DNA of 64,000 nt from Bacteroides fragilis (GCA_023664485.1 JAMPFK010000005.1:1-64000); one strand, 5' to 3'; counted from the stretch's first letter, positions 18,101-26,666 are shown. Numbers and translations are program-made. The notes: generated by a model not told the origin, from the letters alone.

Positions 18101-18474
18101 GGGAATATACGGGCCTGTGCGTCAACGACAGGCCGAAACAGCTGACGATGATCGCGGAGATTGGGAATCCCCTGTATTTTCAAACGGGCATCCTGCCGAC
18201 AGGCAGATATGATATACCGGCCGTACATACCCGTTTTGCCGACGAGATCATGCTGTGCTTTGAAGCGGACAGCGTGATGTGCATTCCCGGTGCGCCGCAG
18301 CTGCCAACGCCAGCGGTGAAAGACGATGCGTCCTGGTATTTCTCCTATGTGGATAACAGCCTGGGAGAGGGGCGGGACAGAATGGAGAAAATCGCCTGTA
18401 TGGAAAATCTTTTTCAGGATGAGAGGAACATCGTCTGCGACGGGTATCTGACGCTGAAAAGAAATGGAGGGTAG
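15127..18474 (+). CDS. Giant uncharacterised cluster protein (AGVHLHFILP motif)
   Basis: A 1115-residue protein. ATG 15127 follows GGGGAGGGG directly; an upstream in-frame start at 15088 would overlap the previous gene. The N-terminus has PAGVHLHFILPE (residues 59-70), a motif I recall as GxHLHWALPDAL at the same position in large unannotated bacterial proteins. A coiled-coil-like stretch lies at about 380-450 (EIAYWKDNAYAAWYSYMLQY, then a Lys/Glu/Gln-rich helix). The C-terminal third is beta-rich. No nucleotide-binding or hydrolase motif, signal peptide or membrane helix is visible. With the two preceding genes it forms the core of the cluster. Confidence 0.7.
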   Translation: MGNRPLLIPFRTESYVTNDQNTPDKMCARISPDYAQVEYDSRLGGNMEPSPFTVRPPLPAGVHLHFILPECFRQARQKKEAAGSAWKYAEAPDRWVVTRLIMDGEHRISNGSFIVESNYIGLDNNDSVAIPCLEDPAVSHRFLGRAYAYGKGGKGTGGYLDSLTAMGAGNPYFAAYYPDCRSVFGFYDDMAGVEEGCDVTYFINGYFSDKTKDPLYHATQQNFRQILQELGLEVKAEAFYADGIVLFSEVCHIRWDGYRGRYPDARPAGEVRCGLGNTSAEVVSAIIAGSGKDGYEKDKERLFNALQYEMADELEEIDGIACTEDAIHAQTFFAGDGGSIWKLDYEEAAAGELPENAGRMLADLNEKCRQCAGKRDEIAYWKDNAYAAWYSYMLQYEGTASESPAREEMRKEIFRICEEVIPALERELAQQKKEADDSLAGLRTALAGSGAELTQAPDGAFHEPKEPVLMLYGDGIKRNDAFEEEKPLLCQSAPITGLSDGTHMLRKADILKYTGGIPEIIPFFSDYLIQAVCLDEKMVEGIGAAEKLPGLVCNKSALSPLACRTFEQSWQTFMLEWRVKFHPSRTPARSTDDSMAYWRFDGLDYDNREAYRGNAVVYAGRTMVTPHSLYRFRYTAAKYMKESGMEEEEIGKILKGVEELPVLSQNLDGFNSLLLSRIRALQAPVIGNEDDEKLTEAILKALPTEKKAVNDALPHFPLRAGHLRLEKANLLSTFGMIQSVSTSRAPFLCSEVLGEYKDPRENTEYALLRPRIMGEARFRFDFVCADNAGVVAEAAPDTSPICGMIMPELLNSRLVFYSAKGSCYGGLKTVYRKGKRLARWISPPGQAQIPFEEIPFEDENLKKMIAYLLQDSKKGGTAYTDLLLLIGQQLDRALPSGLDMGAELPWIWGRPLAVFRCRASLERRGGLAYSQLRKDYAEYDTLAVEKIRFPLMAGDMSRVRSGIVGYFESFDYARLYPAYHAEEFASDYIRFGEYTGLCVNDRPKQLTMIAEIGNPLYFQTGILPTGRYDIPAVHTRFADEIMLCFEADSVMCIPGAPQLPTPAVKDDASWYFSYVDNSLGEGRDRMEKIACMENLFQDERNIVCDGYLTLKRNGG

Positions 18475-18477
18475 GAT

Positions 18478-20160
18478 ATGTCTTATATTCTGGTGAAAGT
18501 CCTGCCGAATTATATTCCTGTGTCGTCGGATGGCGCGAGCCATTACTGCGACCTGGAATTTATCCTATACAAATGCGAGACGCAGCCTCCGGCAGGGGAA
18601 ATCAGCGTCTGTCAGGAGCCGGAAGCAAGAGGCCTGTGGCAGGCGGAGGAAAGAGGTATCTGCCGGGAAGAGAAGGGGCGGAGTATCCATCAGGGGCCGA
18701 GGATCGTCATCTCGGCGCAGGCCGCCCCGCAGGGCAGCATAAAATCCGGCGGCGCGCTGTGTTTTGCCGCGGACATTCCGGCTTCCGGCTATGCTTATGC
18801 GGAGCCGGAGGGATGGGACTGCTCGCATACCTGTGATGCGGACCTGGCCAGTATTTCGTTCCTGTTCCGTCCGCCGGCGGACAAGGTCAGCGCGTTCCAT
18901 GCGGAGGCCATCAAAGTCAAAAGCTTTTTGACAACGGCGCAGGCAGGCGTGTGCGCGCTGCAGGTCAGGACGGAAAATTTCAGCCGGTTCCTGCCGGATG
19001 TGCAGGATTGTACCTATACGATAACGCTCTGCAAGAAATATGGCCTGAACATCCTGTCTTTTGAAGCGAACGGCATGAATGGAAGGTTCTTTTTGAACCG
19101 CAATCTGCCGGTCACGTTCCGGTGGAATATGGTCTGCGATACGGATACGGATTTCATCCTGCTGGAGGATGACTGCATCGACCTGCGGGCGCAGGGTTTC
19201 AGCGGAGAAAAAAAGCTGGAGCAGCGCGGGAAGGGGGACCATACCTATACGCTGAAAATGATGCTGCCGGAGGGCGATAAGACAAAGAGCATCATTATCC
19301 GGGATACCAAATGGAGGAAATCGGAGGAAGCAGGCAGTATCGCGCCCGATTTTTCCAAACAGGGATATCTGCTCGAATATCAGAATGCGCTCTATATGTT
19401 TTCCGGAGGCCGGGCGTATCGATCCGCCCTCGGCCGGGATTTTGCCTTAGCGGAGTGGGAGCTTTTCGGAAAGTATGACGGGGATATCATTTTTCCGGCG
19501 GATGTGGAACCGGTCATCTGCGGGGGAAAACTTTATCTGATCGGGGGAAAAAAGAAGGACAGCCGCCGGCTGTTCTATGCCGTATGCGACCTGACGGCCC
19601 AAAGCTGCAGCTTTCAGGAACTGGAGGCGGGACAGGAGTATGCGGGTACGGCAATCGAAACGGCGGCGGCCTGCGATACCGTATCCGGCCAGTCTCCATG
19701 GATGGTCTTTGCTTATGAGATGGATCAAAGCGGTTATATCGTTTTCTGTGTCTATGATGAAGAAAGAAAATCGTTTCCGGCACAGTATTTTCTGGAAGCG
19801 GAAGGCGTTTCCTCTTTTGCCGCCGGCATCAGGAACGATATCTTATACGTCGCCCTGGCAACGGAGGACGGTATCGTCATCCGGAAAATGAAGAAAGGAG
19901 GAGCCGATTTTGCAGATGGCGGCAGAATAGAGACGGTTCCCCGGTGGATGAGGTGGATCCGGGGAAATAATAACATGTTCTTATTGACGGATACCGGACT
20001 GTATCAGGGCGATGATTGGAAAAACACAGAAGAACAGCGGCCGTTTTGGGGAGAGGAAGGCTGCCCCTGGTGCGGCGCATACGGAGGAAGGATCGTCTGC
20101 CTTTCCGCCTCAGGGGAAGAGAGCGGAAAAGCCGCGGTCTGGGTGACGGATATTTTATAA
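18478..20160 (+). CDS. Uncharacterised beta-rich protein, C-terminal half propeller-like
   Basis: A 560-residue protein starting 3 nt after the previous stop, with GGAGGGTAGG before the ATG. Residues 1-290 are beta-rich with many cysteines and no recognised domain. From about residue 295 there are repeated strand pairs of the type YLLEYQNALYMFSGG, CGGKLYLIGGKKK, MVFAYEMDQSGYIVFCVYD and NDILYVALATEDGIV, suggesting a kelch- or WD-like beta-propeller of five or six short blades. No membrane segment is visible. A binding or scaffold role is likely by architecture; no catalytic role can be argued. Confidence 0.6.
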   Translation: MSYILVKVLPNYIPVSSDGASHYCDLEFILYKCETQPPAGEISVCQEPEARGLWQAEERGICREEKGRSIHQGPRIVISAQAAPQGSIKSGGALCFAADIPASGYAYAEPEGWDCSHTCDADLASISFLFRPPADKVSAFHAEAIKVKSFLTTAQAGVCALQVRTENFSRFLPDVQDCTYTITLCKKYGLNILSFEANGMNGRFFLNRNLPVTFRWNMVCDTDTDFILLEDDCIDLRAQGFSGEKKLEQRGKGDHTYTLKMMLPEGDKTKSIIIRDTKWRKSEEAGSIAPDFSKQGYLLEYQNALYMFSGGRAYRSALGRDFALAEWELFGKYDGDIIFPADVEPVICGGKLYLIGGKKKDSRRLFYAVCDLTAQSCSFQELEAGQEYAGTAIETAAACDTVSGQSPWMVFAYEMDQSGYIVFCVYDEERKSFPAQYFLEAEGVSSFAAGIRNDILYVALATEDGIVIRKMKKGGADFADGGRIETVPRWMRWIRGNNNMFLLTDTGLYQGDDWKNTEEQRPFWGEEGCPWCGAYGGRIVCLSASGEESGKAAVWVTDIL

Positions 20161-20203
20161 CGAAGCTGACTGCAGAACACGAAGAGGAAGGAGGTCGTTT
20201 TAA

Positions 20204-21937
20204 ATGACAAAACAGGAAAACGGTTCTTACCGGTATCATTTTCTGAATCGGGAGGATGAAGCGAAGCTGGTGGAGCGCTGGGGCGGGGAGAGCATGATCA
20301 GAGACAGGTATCCCGCCGTCTGGCAGGCGATTAAGAGGACAAAGGAATATGAGATCGATATGCGGACGCTGCGTTCCGCACCGGGACAGGAGGAAAAAAA
20401 GAGAGTGGACGTCGGCTGTCCCAATATGCGCAGGGTAAATTCCGGCGTCATAGCCGGCCCCGGTAAGCAGGAGGAAAGAGTGGAGCTGTCCGCCTATATG
20501 CGGATGCGTCTGGAGGACGGAACCTATATCCAAAACACTTCCGGGGAGACGGACGACAAACAGGAATCCAAAACATGGCCCTATGCGATGCTTTCGGGGA
20601 ATATCAGGAATGCGACGGACGGCATGCTGCTCGCGGATTACGGCAGGGATTTCTATCATGTGAACCGTGTCGATGCTGAAATGACTTCCGCGATGACCTA
20701 TCCCCCCACGCAGTTTTCCCATAAGAAAATAGAGACCTTTGCCGCATATTCGGCGGTGGATTTCAACGATATACTGCATTCGGAAGAGTATACCGTCGTG
20801 AACCCGCAGTATGCGGACGATGAGGGAAACACCTTCGTTAAGGAGTTTACGGTGACGGCGCCCCATTCCTCATGCGGAAACTCTCCTATTAAGGTACTCT
20901 ATGACCGGGGGCCTTTTCAGGGAGAGAGCGCCGATTACAGCTATACAAATGTGAACAAATCGAATAATCTGGTAAAGACCTGTCTGCCGATCGCTGCGAA
21001 TCTCAGCTTTGCCCATGACATCGCGCCGGACGATAGAGAGGAGATTCTGGTGAACGATTCCTGTTTCCGGCCCAAGCTGACCTATGGAGATCCGCCTAAG
21101 AATGAAATTCTCTATAACAGGGGGTATAATGATATCAAAAAATGCTTTGTGAAGGACGGCTATCTTCTGAAAATCGATTTTTCAAAGACCGGGACAGGGG
21201 ACTACTGGGGCGTGGATATGTCGAAGCTGAATTATATTTCGCAGTCGTATGAGGTGGGAAGAACGCTGGAACTGCAGGCATCCTTTTATATCAGGCTGAT
21301 GAACGTGAAATATCCCGGATCCATTAAGGCAGGAATCAGCATCATATCAACGGATACGCCGCCGGGCGGAAGCCATTTCTACCAGACGATCGACGGCTAT
21401 ACGGTATATATTCCAAAGATTAATATCCGCTGGGGATGCTTCGGGGAAGGAACGCGCATCAGAATGGCGGATGGAAGCAGCAAACCCGTGGAAAAAATCA
21501 GGAGCGGCGACATAGTCTATACTACTACAGGAGAGTCTGCGGTGCGGAGCGTATATGCGGGGCCGGAAAAATACCTGATTCACGTTTGTACGGAAAACGG
21601 CAGAACATTGCGCGTCACCGATACCCATCCGGTCGTTTTAAAAGGAGGGCGCAGCGTGCAGGCGGGGAAACTGCGTCCGGAGCAGGAAGTCATGCTGGGA
21701 GACGGCGGAACGGATCGGATCAGGTGGGTCTATGAGTGTGAATACAACGCTTCCGTCTATAACTTTGAACTGGAGGACGGCAGAGAGCATACGATCGCGG
21801 CGGAGGATATTCTGACCGGGGAGTTCATTGCCCAGAATCAGGTGCGGGCGGATATGCCGCGCCGCCGCAATATTACACCCCAGACGCAGGCGCTTGTGGA
21901 GCAGTTTTCCGCTATGTTGAAGAGCCGCGGCCTTTGA
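20204..21937 (+). CDS. Uncharacterised protein with C-terminal Hint (hedgehog/intein) module
   Basis: A 577-residue protein with a strong AAGGAGGT site. Residues 1-411 have no recognised domain and are beta-rich toward the end. At Cys412 a Hint module begins: CFGEGTRIRMADGSSKPVE (block A), SGDIVYTTTG, RTLRVTDTHPVVLKGG (TxxH block B) and VYNFELEDGREHTIAAEDIL. Hint domains activate the peptide bond before their first Cys and cause self-cleavage or splicing. The usual terminal His-Asn is absent (LTGEFIAQNQ instead), and ~30 basic residues follow, so N-terminal cleavage rather than full splicing is the likelier outcome. It is the last gene of the cluster and may be its processed product. Confidence 0.75.
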   Translation: MTKQENGSYRYHFLNREDEAKLVERWGGESMIRDRYPAVWQAIKRTKEYEIDMRTLRSAPGQEEKKRVDVGCPNMRRVNSGVIAGPGKQEERVELSAYMRMRLEDGTYIQNTSGETDDKQESKTWPYAMLSGNIRNATDGMLLADYGRDFYHVNRVDAEMTSAMTYPPTQFSHKKIETFAAYSAVDFNDILHSEEYTVVNPQYADDEGNTFVKEFTVTAPHSSCGNSPIKVLYDRGPFQGESADYSYTNVNKSNNLVKTCLPIAANLSFAHDIAPDDREEILVNDSCFRPKLTYGDPPKNEILYNRGYNDIKKCFVKDGYLLKIDFSKTGTGDYWGVDMSKLNYISQSYEVGRTLELQASFYIRLMNVKYPGSIKAGISIISTDTPPGGSHFYQTIDGYTVYIPKINIRWGCFGEGTRIRMADGSSKPVEKIRSGDIVYTTTGESAVRSVYAGPEKYLIHVCTENGRTLRVTDTHPVVLKGGRSVQAGKLRPEQEVMLGDGGTDRIRWVYECEYNASVYNFELEDGREHTIAAEDILTGEFIAQNQVRADMPRRRNITPQTQALVEQFSAMLKSRGL

Positions 21938-21978
21938 GGAGATCCGCAGAGGAGACAGTTTGAAGAGGACAAAAAGGG

Positions 21979-22007
21979 TTGTCTTTTCATTTCTGAACTG
22001 CTATATT
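21979..22007 (+). promoter_or_regulatory. Probable sigma-A promoter
   Basis: TTGTCT (21979-21984) and TATATT (22002-22007) are 17 nt apart. A second TATAAT lies at 22011-22016. The pair sits about 90 nt before the gene at 22096, separating it from the Hint-gene cluster. Confidence 0.5.
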
Positions 22008-22095
22008 CAATATAATAAAACAGGCGGTATGGAAAAATCCGGTCTGCAATCCGGATCGATACCTGCGCCTGCTTTGCGGTCGGGAGAGTGCTCTT

Positions 22096-22848
22096 ATGAA
22101 AAAGAGAACGAAAAAAAGAAACAGAATGATGAAAAATATCTTAGCGGCCATATCGCTTCTGACATTAAGCGCCGCCGTCGTTTTGCTGATCTGTCTGCAT
22201 TTTTCCGCATCGGGCGACAGGGATCTTTCCGGAGAGTGGACTGCGGAGCTGGATATGACAAAACAGGCCGCCGTTTCGGCTCTTATCTGGCTGCAGGATA
22301 TGGAAGCCGTTTCCGTTTCCCTGGAAGATATGGAATCTTATATGCCGGAACTGATTCTTCAAATAAATCTGACTTTGGAGCAGACGGGACATTCCGGGGG
22401 AACCTTTTCCGGCAAAATCCTGCCGGAAAGCTATGATGCCTGCAGCCAGGCCGCTTATGAGGCATTTGCCGGGGCCTTTCGGGAGCTTGCGGCCGAGAGG
22501 CTCCGTATGGCAGGTTATACGGGCGGCATTGGCCAGGAAGATATCGAGGCGCTTGTGACGGAGACCTTTGGGATGTCTACGGTTTCCTATCTGATGTCCT
22601 GCGGCCCTTCCCTGCTGCCTCCGCTGCAGGAGCTGCAGGCCCAATATGATGGCAGCGGCGTCTATGAAGCGGCGGACGATATTCTGATCAGACGGTTTGA
22701 TGCCGGCCCTGCCACCGAAATGGCGGAGCATTATATCAGGAAGGGCGCCGAACTGATTCTGTTAGAAGAAACTGCATCCGGCGTTTCCGGTCTTATTTCT
22801 GGTGCTTACCCCATAGTATATACATTAAAAGATACCGGGGAGAAATGA
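22096..22848 (+). CDS. Membrane-anchored extracytoplasmic protein of unknown function
   Basis: A 250-residue protein with a very basic N-terminus (MKKRTKKRNR) and one hydrophobic helix (about 14-37), then an exported domain starting DLSGEWTAELDMT. Either the helix is an uncleaved anchor or the product is secreted. The exported part is acidic, mostly helical, and ends in a beta-strand pair. I recognise no family. It ends 31 nt before the DacA-type gene and the two are probably cotranscribed, which suggests a role at the cell envelope. Confidence 0.65.
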   Translation: MKKRTKKRNRMMKNILAAISLLTLSAAVVLLICLHFSASGDRDLSGEWTAELDMTKQAAVSALIWLQDMEAVSVSLEDMESYMPELILQINLTLEQTGHSGGTFSGKILPESYDACSQAAYEAFAGAFRELAAERLRMAGYTGGIGQEDIEALVTETFGMSTVSYLMSCGPSLLPPLQELQAQYDGSGVYEAADDILIRRFDAGPATEMAEHYIRKGAELILLEETASGVSGLISGAYPIVYTLKDTGEK

Positions 22849-22879
22849 GCGCAGGCTGAGGGAAAGGGATGGTATTTTT

Positions 22880-24331
22880 ATGAAAAAAAATCTGCAGAAG
22901 ATCTGTTCTGTTCTATTGGCCGCAATTTTGCTATGGTCCATTCTGCCCATCCGGGCCGACGCGAGCTTTGAGATTCCCGGGATCTGTCAGGTACGCTCGG
23001 ATGCCGGAACCGTTCATACCGTAAAAACGCTGGACTATGGATATGCCCGCAACACCTATCTTTCTTTGCGGGATATCGCCATGCTCTTTCGGGATACGGA
23101 CAAACAGTTTTCACTGGAAATCACGAAAAATACGGTTTCATTGAATCCGGGAGAAGCCTATGCGCCCGTGGGGGTGGAAAACGAGATCTGGGAAGACGGC
23201 GGGAATCCGGATATTCCTCTGCGGCGGAATGAATGCAAGGTAAGCGGACAGACCGTATTTTATTATACGCTGATTATGGAACTGCCTTCCGGTCATTACG
23301 ACTGCTTTATGATGGCCGCGGATCTGGCGATGATTCTGGATGTAGACATTACCGTTCCCGCCGCAGGCTCTCTGCAGGTAAATACGCGGGAGCCTTTCCA
23401 TATTTCTCCGGCCCTGCTGGAACAGGACGGCTATTTTGGCGGCGTCAACAGCGTGCTGGCGGGAGACGCTTCTACCGGAGAAATTTATTATCGATATCAG
23501 TCCGATATCTCTTATCCAATAGCCAGCACCACGAAGCTTATGACCTGTCTTCTGGCGATGGAGGCTGTCTCCGCGGGACAGCTTTCTCTTGAAGAGCAGG
23601 TCACCGTTTCCGAGGCGGTTCAGCTGCTGGCGGATTCAGGCGATGGAGTGATTCCCTTAAAAGCGGGAGAGCAGATTACCGTGCGGGAGCTTTTGCTGGG
23701 GGCTCTTCTGCCCTCCAGCAACGAATGTGCATTGTGCCTGGCAGAGGCCGTCGCCGGCTCGGAGGAAGCCTTTGTCCGGATGATGAATCAGAAAGCGGCG
23801 GAGCTGGGACTTTCCCAGGCGGTCTTTTTTAACAGTCACGGGCTTCCTTCTTATACGGAGGAGAGTGTTCCCGCGAAACGCCAGAACGGTATGAGCGCGG
23901 AAGATATGTTCCGGCTGTCCTCTTATCTTTTAAGAGTTTATCCTCAGATTAAGGACATCACTTCCCTGGAAGAGGCGGCTTTAACATCTCTGAATCTTGA
24001 AGTGCGTAATACCAATCCGCTTCTGCGCAATCTTTCGGAAGCCACCGGCCTGAAAACCGGTACGACCAACAAAGCCGGAGCCTGTCTGGTCACTTCTTTA
24101 ACTGCGGATGACGGAACCATGAAACATGATCTGGTGGTAATCGTCCTGGGCGCTGAGGATTCCATAGAGCGGGGACGCGTTTCGGGATTGTTGGCCAGAT
24201 ATGCGCTGAATACCTTTTATAGGGGTGTGGAAGAAACGGAAAGCGGAGCCGGGCAGGCCTCCGGAAATCTGCCCGTAAACGCCGAAGCGGCGGTGGAGCG
24301 GATTCTCCGGACTGCCAAGAAGCATGATTGA
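22880..24331 (+). CDS. D-alanyl-D-alanine carboxypeptidase (DacA/PBP5-type) with copper-amine-oxidase-like N-domain
   Basis: A 483-residue exported protein with a signal peptide (1-29, cleavage near ADA). An N-terminal domain (about 35-170; YLSLRDIAMLF) resembles the copper-amine-oxidase N-like module used as a wall-binding stalk. The penicillin-binding domain has all three motifs: SxxK at Ser216-Lys219 (STTK), SxN at Ser279-Asn281 and KTG at Lys392-Gly394. It should trim the terminal D-Ala from peptidoglycan stem peptides outside the membrane. The last ~40 residues are acidic and Gly/Ala-rich, with no clear amphipathic membrane helix of the PBP5 kind. Class A/S11 membership is clear; the precise paralogue is not. 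Confidence 0.92.
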   Translation: MKKNLQKICSVLLAAILLWSILPIRADASFEIPGICQVRSDAGTVHTVKTLDYGYARNTYLSLRDIAMLFRDTDKQFSLEITKNTVSLNPGEAYAPVGVENEIWEDGGNPDIPLRRNECKVSGQTVFYYTLIMELPSGHYDCFMMAADLAMILDVDITVPAAGSLQVNTREPFHISPALLEQDGYFGGVNSVLAGDASTGEIYYRYQSDISYPIASTTKLMTCLLAMEAVSAGQLSLEEQVTVSEAVQLLADSGDGVIPLKAGEQITVRELLLGALLPSSNECALCLAEAVAGSEEAFVRMMNQKAAELGLSQAVFFNSHGLPSYTEESVPAKRQNGMSAEDMFRLSSYLLRVYPQIKDITSLEEAALTSLNLEVRNTNPLLRNLSEATGLKTGTTNKAGACLVTSLTADDGTMKHDLVVIVLGAEDSIERGRVSGLLARYALNTFYRGVEETESGAGQASGNLPVNAEAAVERILRTAKKHD

Positions 24332-24429
24332 AAAGCCATATCGTTATCTTTCCGGTTAAACATGTAAAATTCGAAGAGGAAAGATCAGATAAAAAGTATT
24401 GAAACGACAGATTAATGCTTTACAGTATC

Positions 24430-24466
24430 AGCCGTCACGATTGGTAGTGGCGGCTGTTTTCTTCTC
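24430..24466 (+). terminator. Rho-independent terminator after dacA-like gene
   Basis: AGCCGTCAC (24430-24438) pairs with GTGGCGGCT (24447-24455) with one G-U wobble and an 8-nt loop, followed by GTTTTCTTCT. It ends the transcript that begins near 21979. Confidence 0.8.
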
Positions 24467-24662
24467 CCCAGTCACTGCCGCCTCAATGGAGGACGCGTTT
24501 CCCGTCGATGGCATCCCGTAAAGCGCAGCGCCATCAAAGTATACCTGAAAAAATGCGAATCGTACCAAAACTGAAAAACATTCGTCTTTTTCTGATAAAA
24601 TATGACAGAAATCTATATGTCACATTTACTGAAATCCTAAATCAGATGAAGAAAGGGACAAA
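24467..24662. other. Intergenic region upstream of dCACHE chemoreceptor
   Basis: No gene is visible. A TAAAAT at about 24596-24601 could be a -10 element for the receptor, but I see no matching -35 and no convincing sigma-D type motility promoter. Confidence 0.35.
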
Positions 24663-26666
24663 ATGATGTTAAAAACAATTAAAGGAAGACTGACGGTCAG
24701 CATGATCGGTATTGTTGTAGCGAGCATTCTTTTTACGGCGGCAGGATTACTGGTGGTGGCTGGAAAACAGACGATTCAGGATCAGACGCAGGCCCTGCAG
24801 TTGAATGCGGATAAATATGCTGAAGAGATCAACACCTGGATCGAACAGGAAAAGATGCTTGCGGCCGGAGCGGTGGAGAGCATTGCGGCCGGCGGAAGAA
24901 CGGATACGGATTTGGTACAGGCCGTAGTGGACGCCCATGCGCAGGGACGGGAAGAGCTTTTAAATCTGTATTGTGGAACGGACGACCGCAGATTTATCTG
25001 GTCGAACAGGGAGATAGAGATGCCGGAGGGATATGACCCGGTGGAACGCGGATGGTACAAACAGGCGGCGGAAGCGGGAGGCGTCATCGTGACGGATCCT
25101 TACTGCGACGCGCTGACAGGCAGGATGTGTACGACGGTCGCAGCGCCGGTCTATATAGACGGCGGGCTTGCGGGGGTCGTCGGTCTGGATGTTACGCTGG
25201 CGACGGTGACGGATCTGACGGGCAGCATCAATTATGAAGACGGCGTATATGGTTTTCTTGTGGACAGCAGCGGACAGTATATCGCGCATAAAAACAGGGA
25301 ATATGAACCGACGGAGGATGCCACGGTACTGGCGGTGGAAATTCTGCCGGAACTGGGGGAAATGTTAAATGGGACGCAGCGCAGCGTAAACAGGATGACT
25401 GATTATGACGGCAGCACATGTTATTTTGCGGCGGCGGAAATAGAGGGCTGCGGCTGGAAGCTGGGCGTCGTGGTTCCGGCGGCGAATGTCACGGATTCTC
25501 TGGCGGCGATGATCGTCATTGCGGTAGCGGTTGCCCTTGTGCTCATTGTGTTCGTGGCGGTATTCATGGCCGGGCTGATTGGAAGGATGCTTGCGCCGAT
25601 ACAGATGCTTAAGCAGTTCGCCTCCGGTGATTTTTCCGAAAATGTGATTATCGAAAAAAGGATTCCCGGAGAATATAAAAATGAGACGGATCAGATCAAA
25701 AAGGCGACTGTAGAGGTAAAACAGCAGATTCGGGAAATCATTTTGAATACGAAGCAGGAGGCGGAGAGTATCGGCTCTATTGCGGAGGGGGCTTCTTCTG
25801 AAATGGCGGCGCTGAATCAGGATATTGCGGGCATTACGGATTCGGTCGGCCTTGTTATCGGGCAGACGGTGAAGGCGAGGGATCTGGCGGAGGCCATCAG
25901 AAACAGCGGGCAGGAGCTGGGAAATGCCATCGAAAATGTGGCGGGGAAGGCTGGAGAAGCGGCGGAACAGTCGAGCAGTATCATGGAGCGTGCAGGAAAA
26001 CAGTATGAAGCCTCCAGACAGTCCGTCAGAGAAGTAAGTTCCCTTTATGAGAAGACAAGGGGAGAACTGGAACAGGCGATTGAGGACAGCAGAAAGGTTG
26101 GAGAGATAAACGCCTTGACAGAGGAAATCCTTTCTATCAGCTCACAGACCAATCTGCTTGCACTGAATGCTTCCATCGAGGCGGCAAGGGCGGGCGATGC
26201 GGGCAGAGGCTTTGCCGTTGTGGCGGAGGAAATCCGGAATCTGGCGGACAATTCAAAGCAGGCAGTGGATAAGATCCGCCAGGTGACGGAAGGAGTCGTG
26301 GATAATGTGGCCTTTTTATCCAAAAGCGCGGAAAGGCTGTTGGAATTCATGACAGGTAAAGTCATGGAGGACTATCAGGGAATGACGGAGCTTGCCGGAA
26401 TGTATGAAAAGGATGCCGAATTTTACAGCGGTATTTCAGGAGAGCTGGGAGCTTCCTCACAGGAAATGAGCGCAAGCATGGCGGGAATCAACGAATCGAT
26501 TACCGCGGTCACGGAGCTCGTGGGAGAAATAGCGGAAGCGATGCAGGATATGAGCGGTTCCGCGGAGAATTCCAATGAAAACTCCAGGGCGGTCATGGAA
26601 CGGATGGAAGAGCTGTTCCGTCTGAGCGGGCTTTTGAATCAGACGGTGGCATCTTTTAAAATATAA
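24663..26666 (+). CDS. Methyl-accepting chemotaxis protein with dCACHE sensor
   Basis: A 667-residue chemoreceptor starting at the first of two adjacent ATG codons, with GAAAGGGA upstream. TM1 lies at about 12-34 and a ~240-residue extracytoplasmic double-CACHE domain follows (RGWYKQAAEAGGVIVTDPY and PVYIDGGLAGVVGLDVTL are typical dCACHE phrases). TM2 lies at about 278-304, then HAMP and a cytoplasmic signalling coiled coil with tip SSQTNLLALNASIEAARAG. The dCACHE pocket commonly binds amino acids or other small metabolites. After the hairpin it carries the same LLEFM...DY insertion as the receptor at 5697. It is followed within 45 nt by a small gene and a two-component module, suggesting a signalling unit. 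Confidence 0.93.
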   Translation: MMLKTIKGRLTVSMIGIVVASILFTAAGLLVVAGKQTIQDQTQALQLNADKYAEEINTWIEQEKMLAAGAVESIAAGGRTDTDLVQAVVDAHAQGREELLNLYCGTDDRRFIWSNREIEMPEGYDPVERGWYKQAAEAGGVIVTDPYCDALTGRMCTTVAAPVYIDGGLAGVVGLDVTLATVTDLTGSINYEDGVYGFLVDSSGQYIAHKNREYEPTEDATVLAVEILPELGEMLNGTQRSVNRMTDYDGSTCYFAAAEIEGCGWKLGVVVPAANVTDSLAAMIVIAVAVALVLIVFVAVFMAGLIGRMLAPIQMLKQFASGDFSENVIIEKRIPGEYKNETDQIKKATVEVKQQIREIILNTKQEAESIGSIAEGASSEMAALNQDIAGITDSVGLVIGQTVKARDLAEAIRNSGQELGNAIENVAGKAGEAAEQSSSIMERAGKQYEASRQSVREVSSLYEKTRGELEQAIEDSRKVGEINALTEEILSISSQTNLLALNASIEAARAGDAGRGFAVVAEEIRNLADNSKQAVDKIRQVTEGVVDNVAFLSKSAERLLEFMTGKVMEDYQGMTELAGMYEKDAEFYSGISGELGASSQEMSASMAGINESITAVTELVGEIAEAMQDMSGSAENSNENSRAVMERMEELFRLSGLLNQTVASFKI

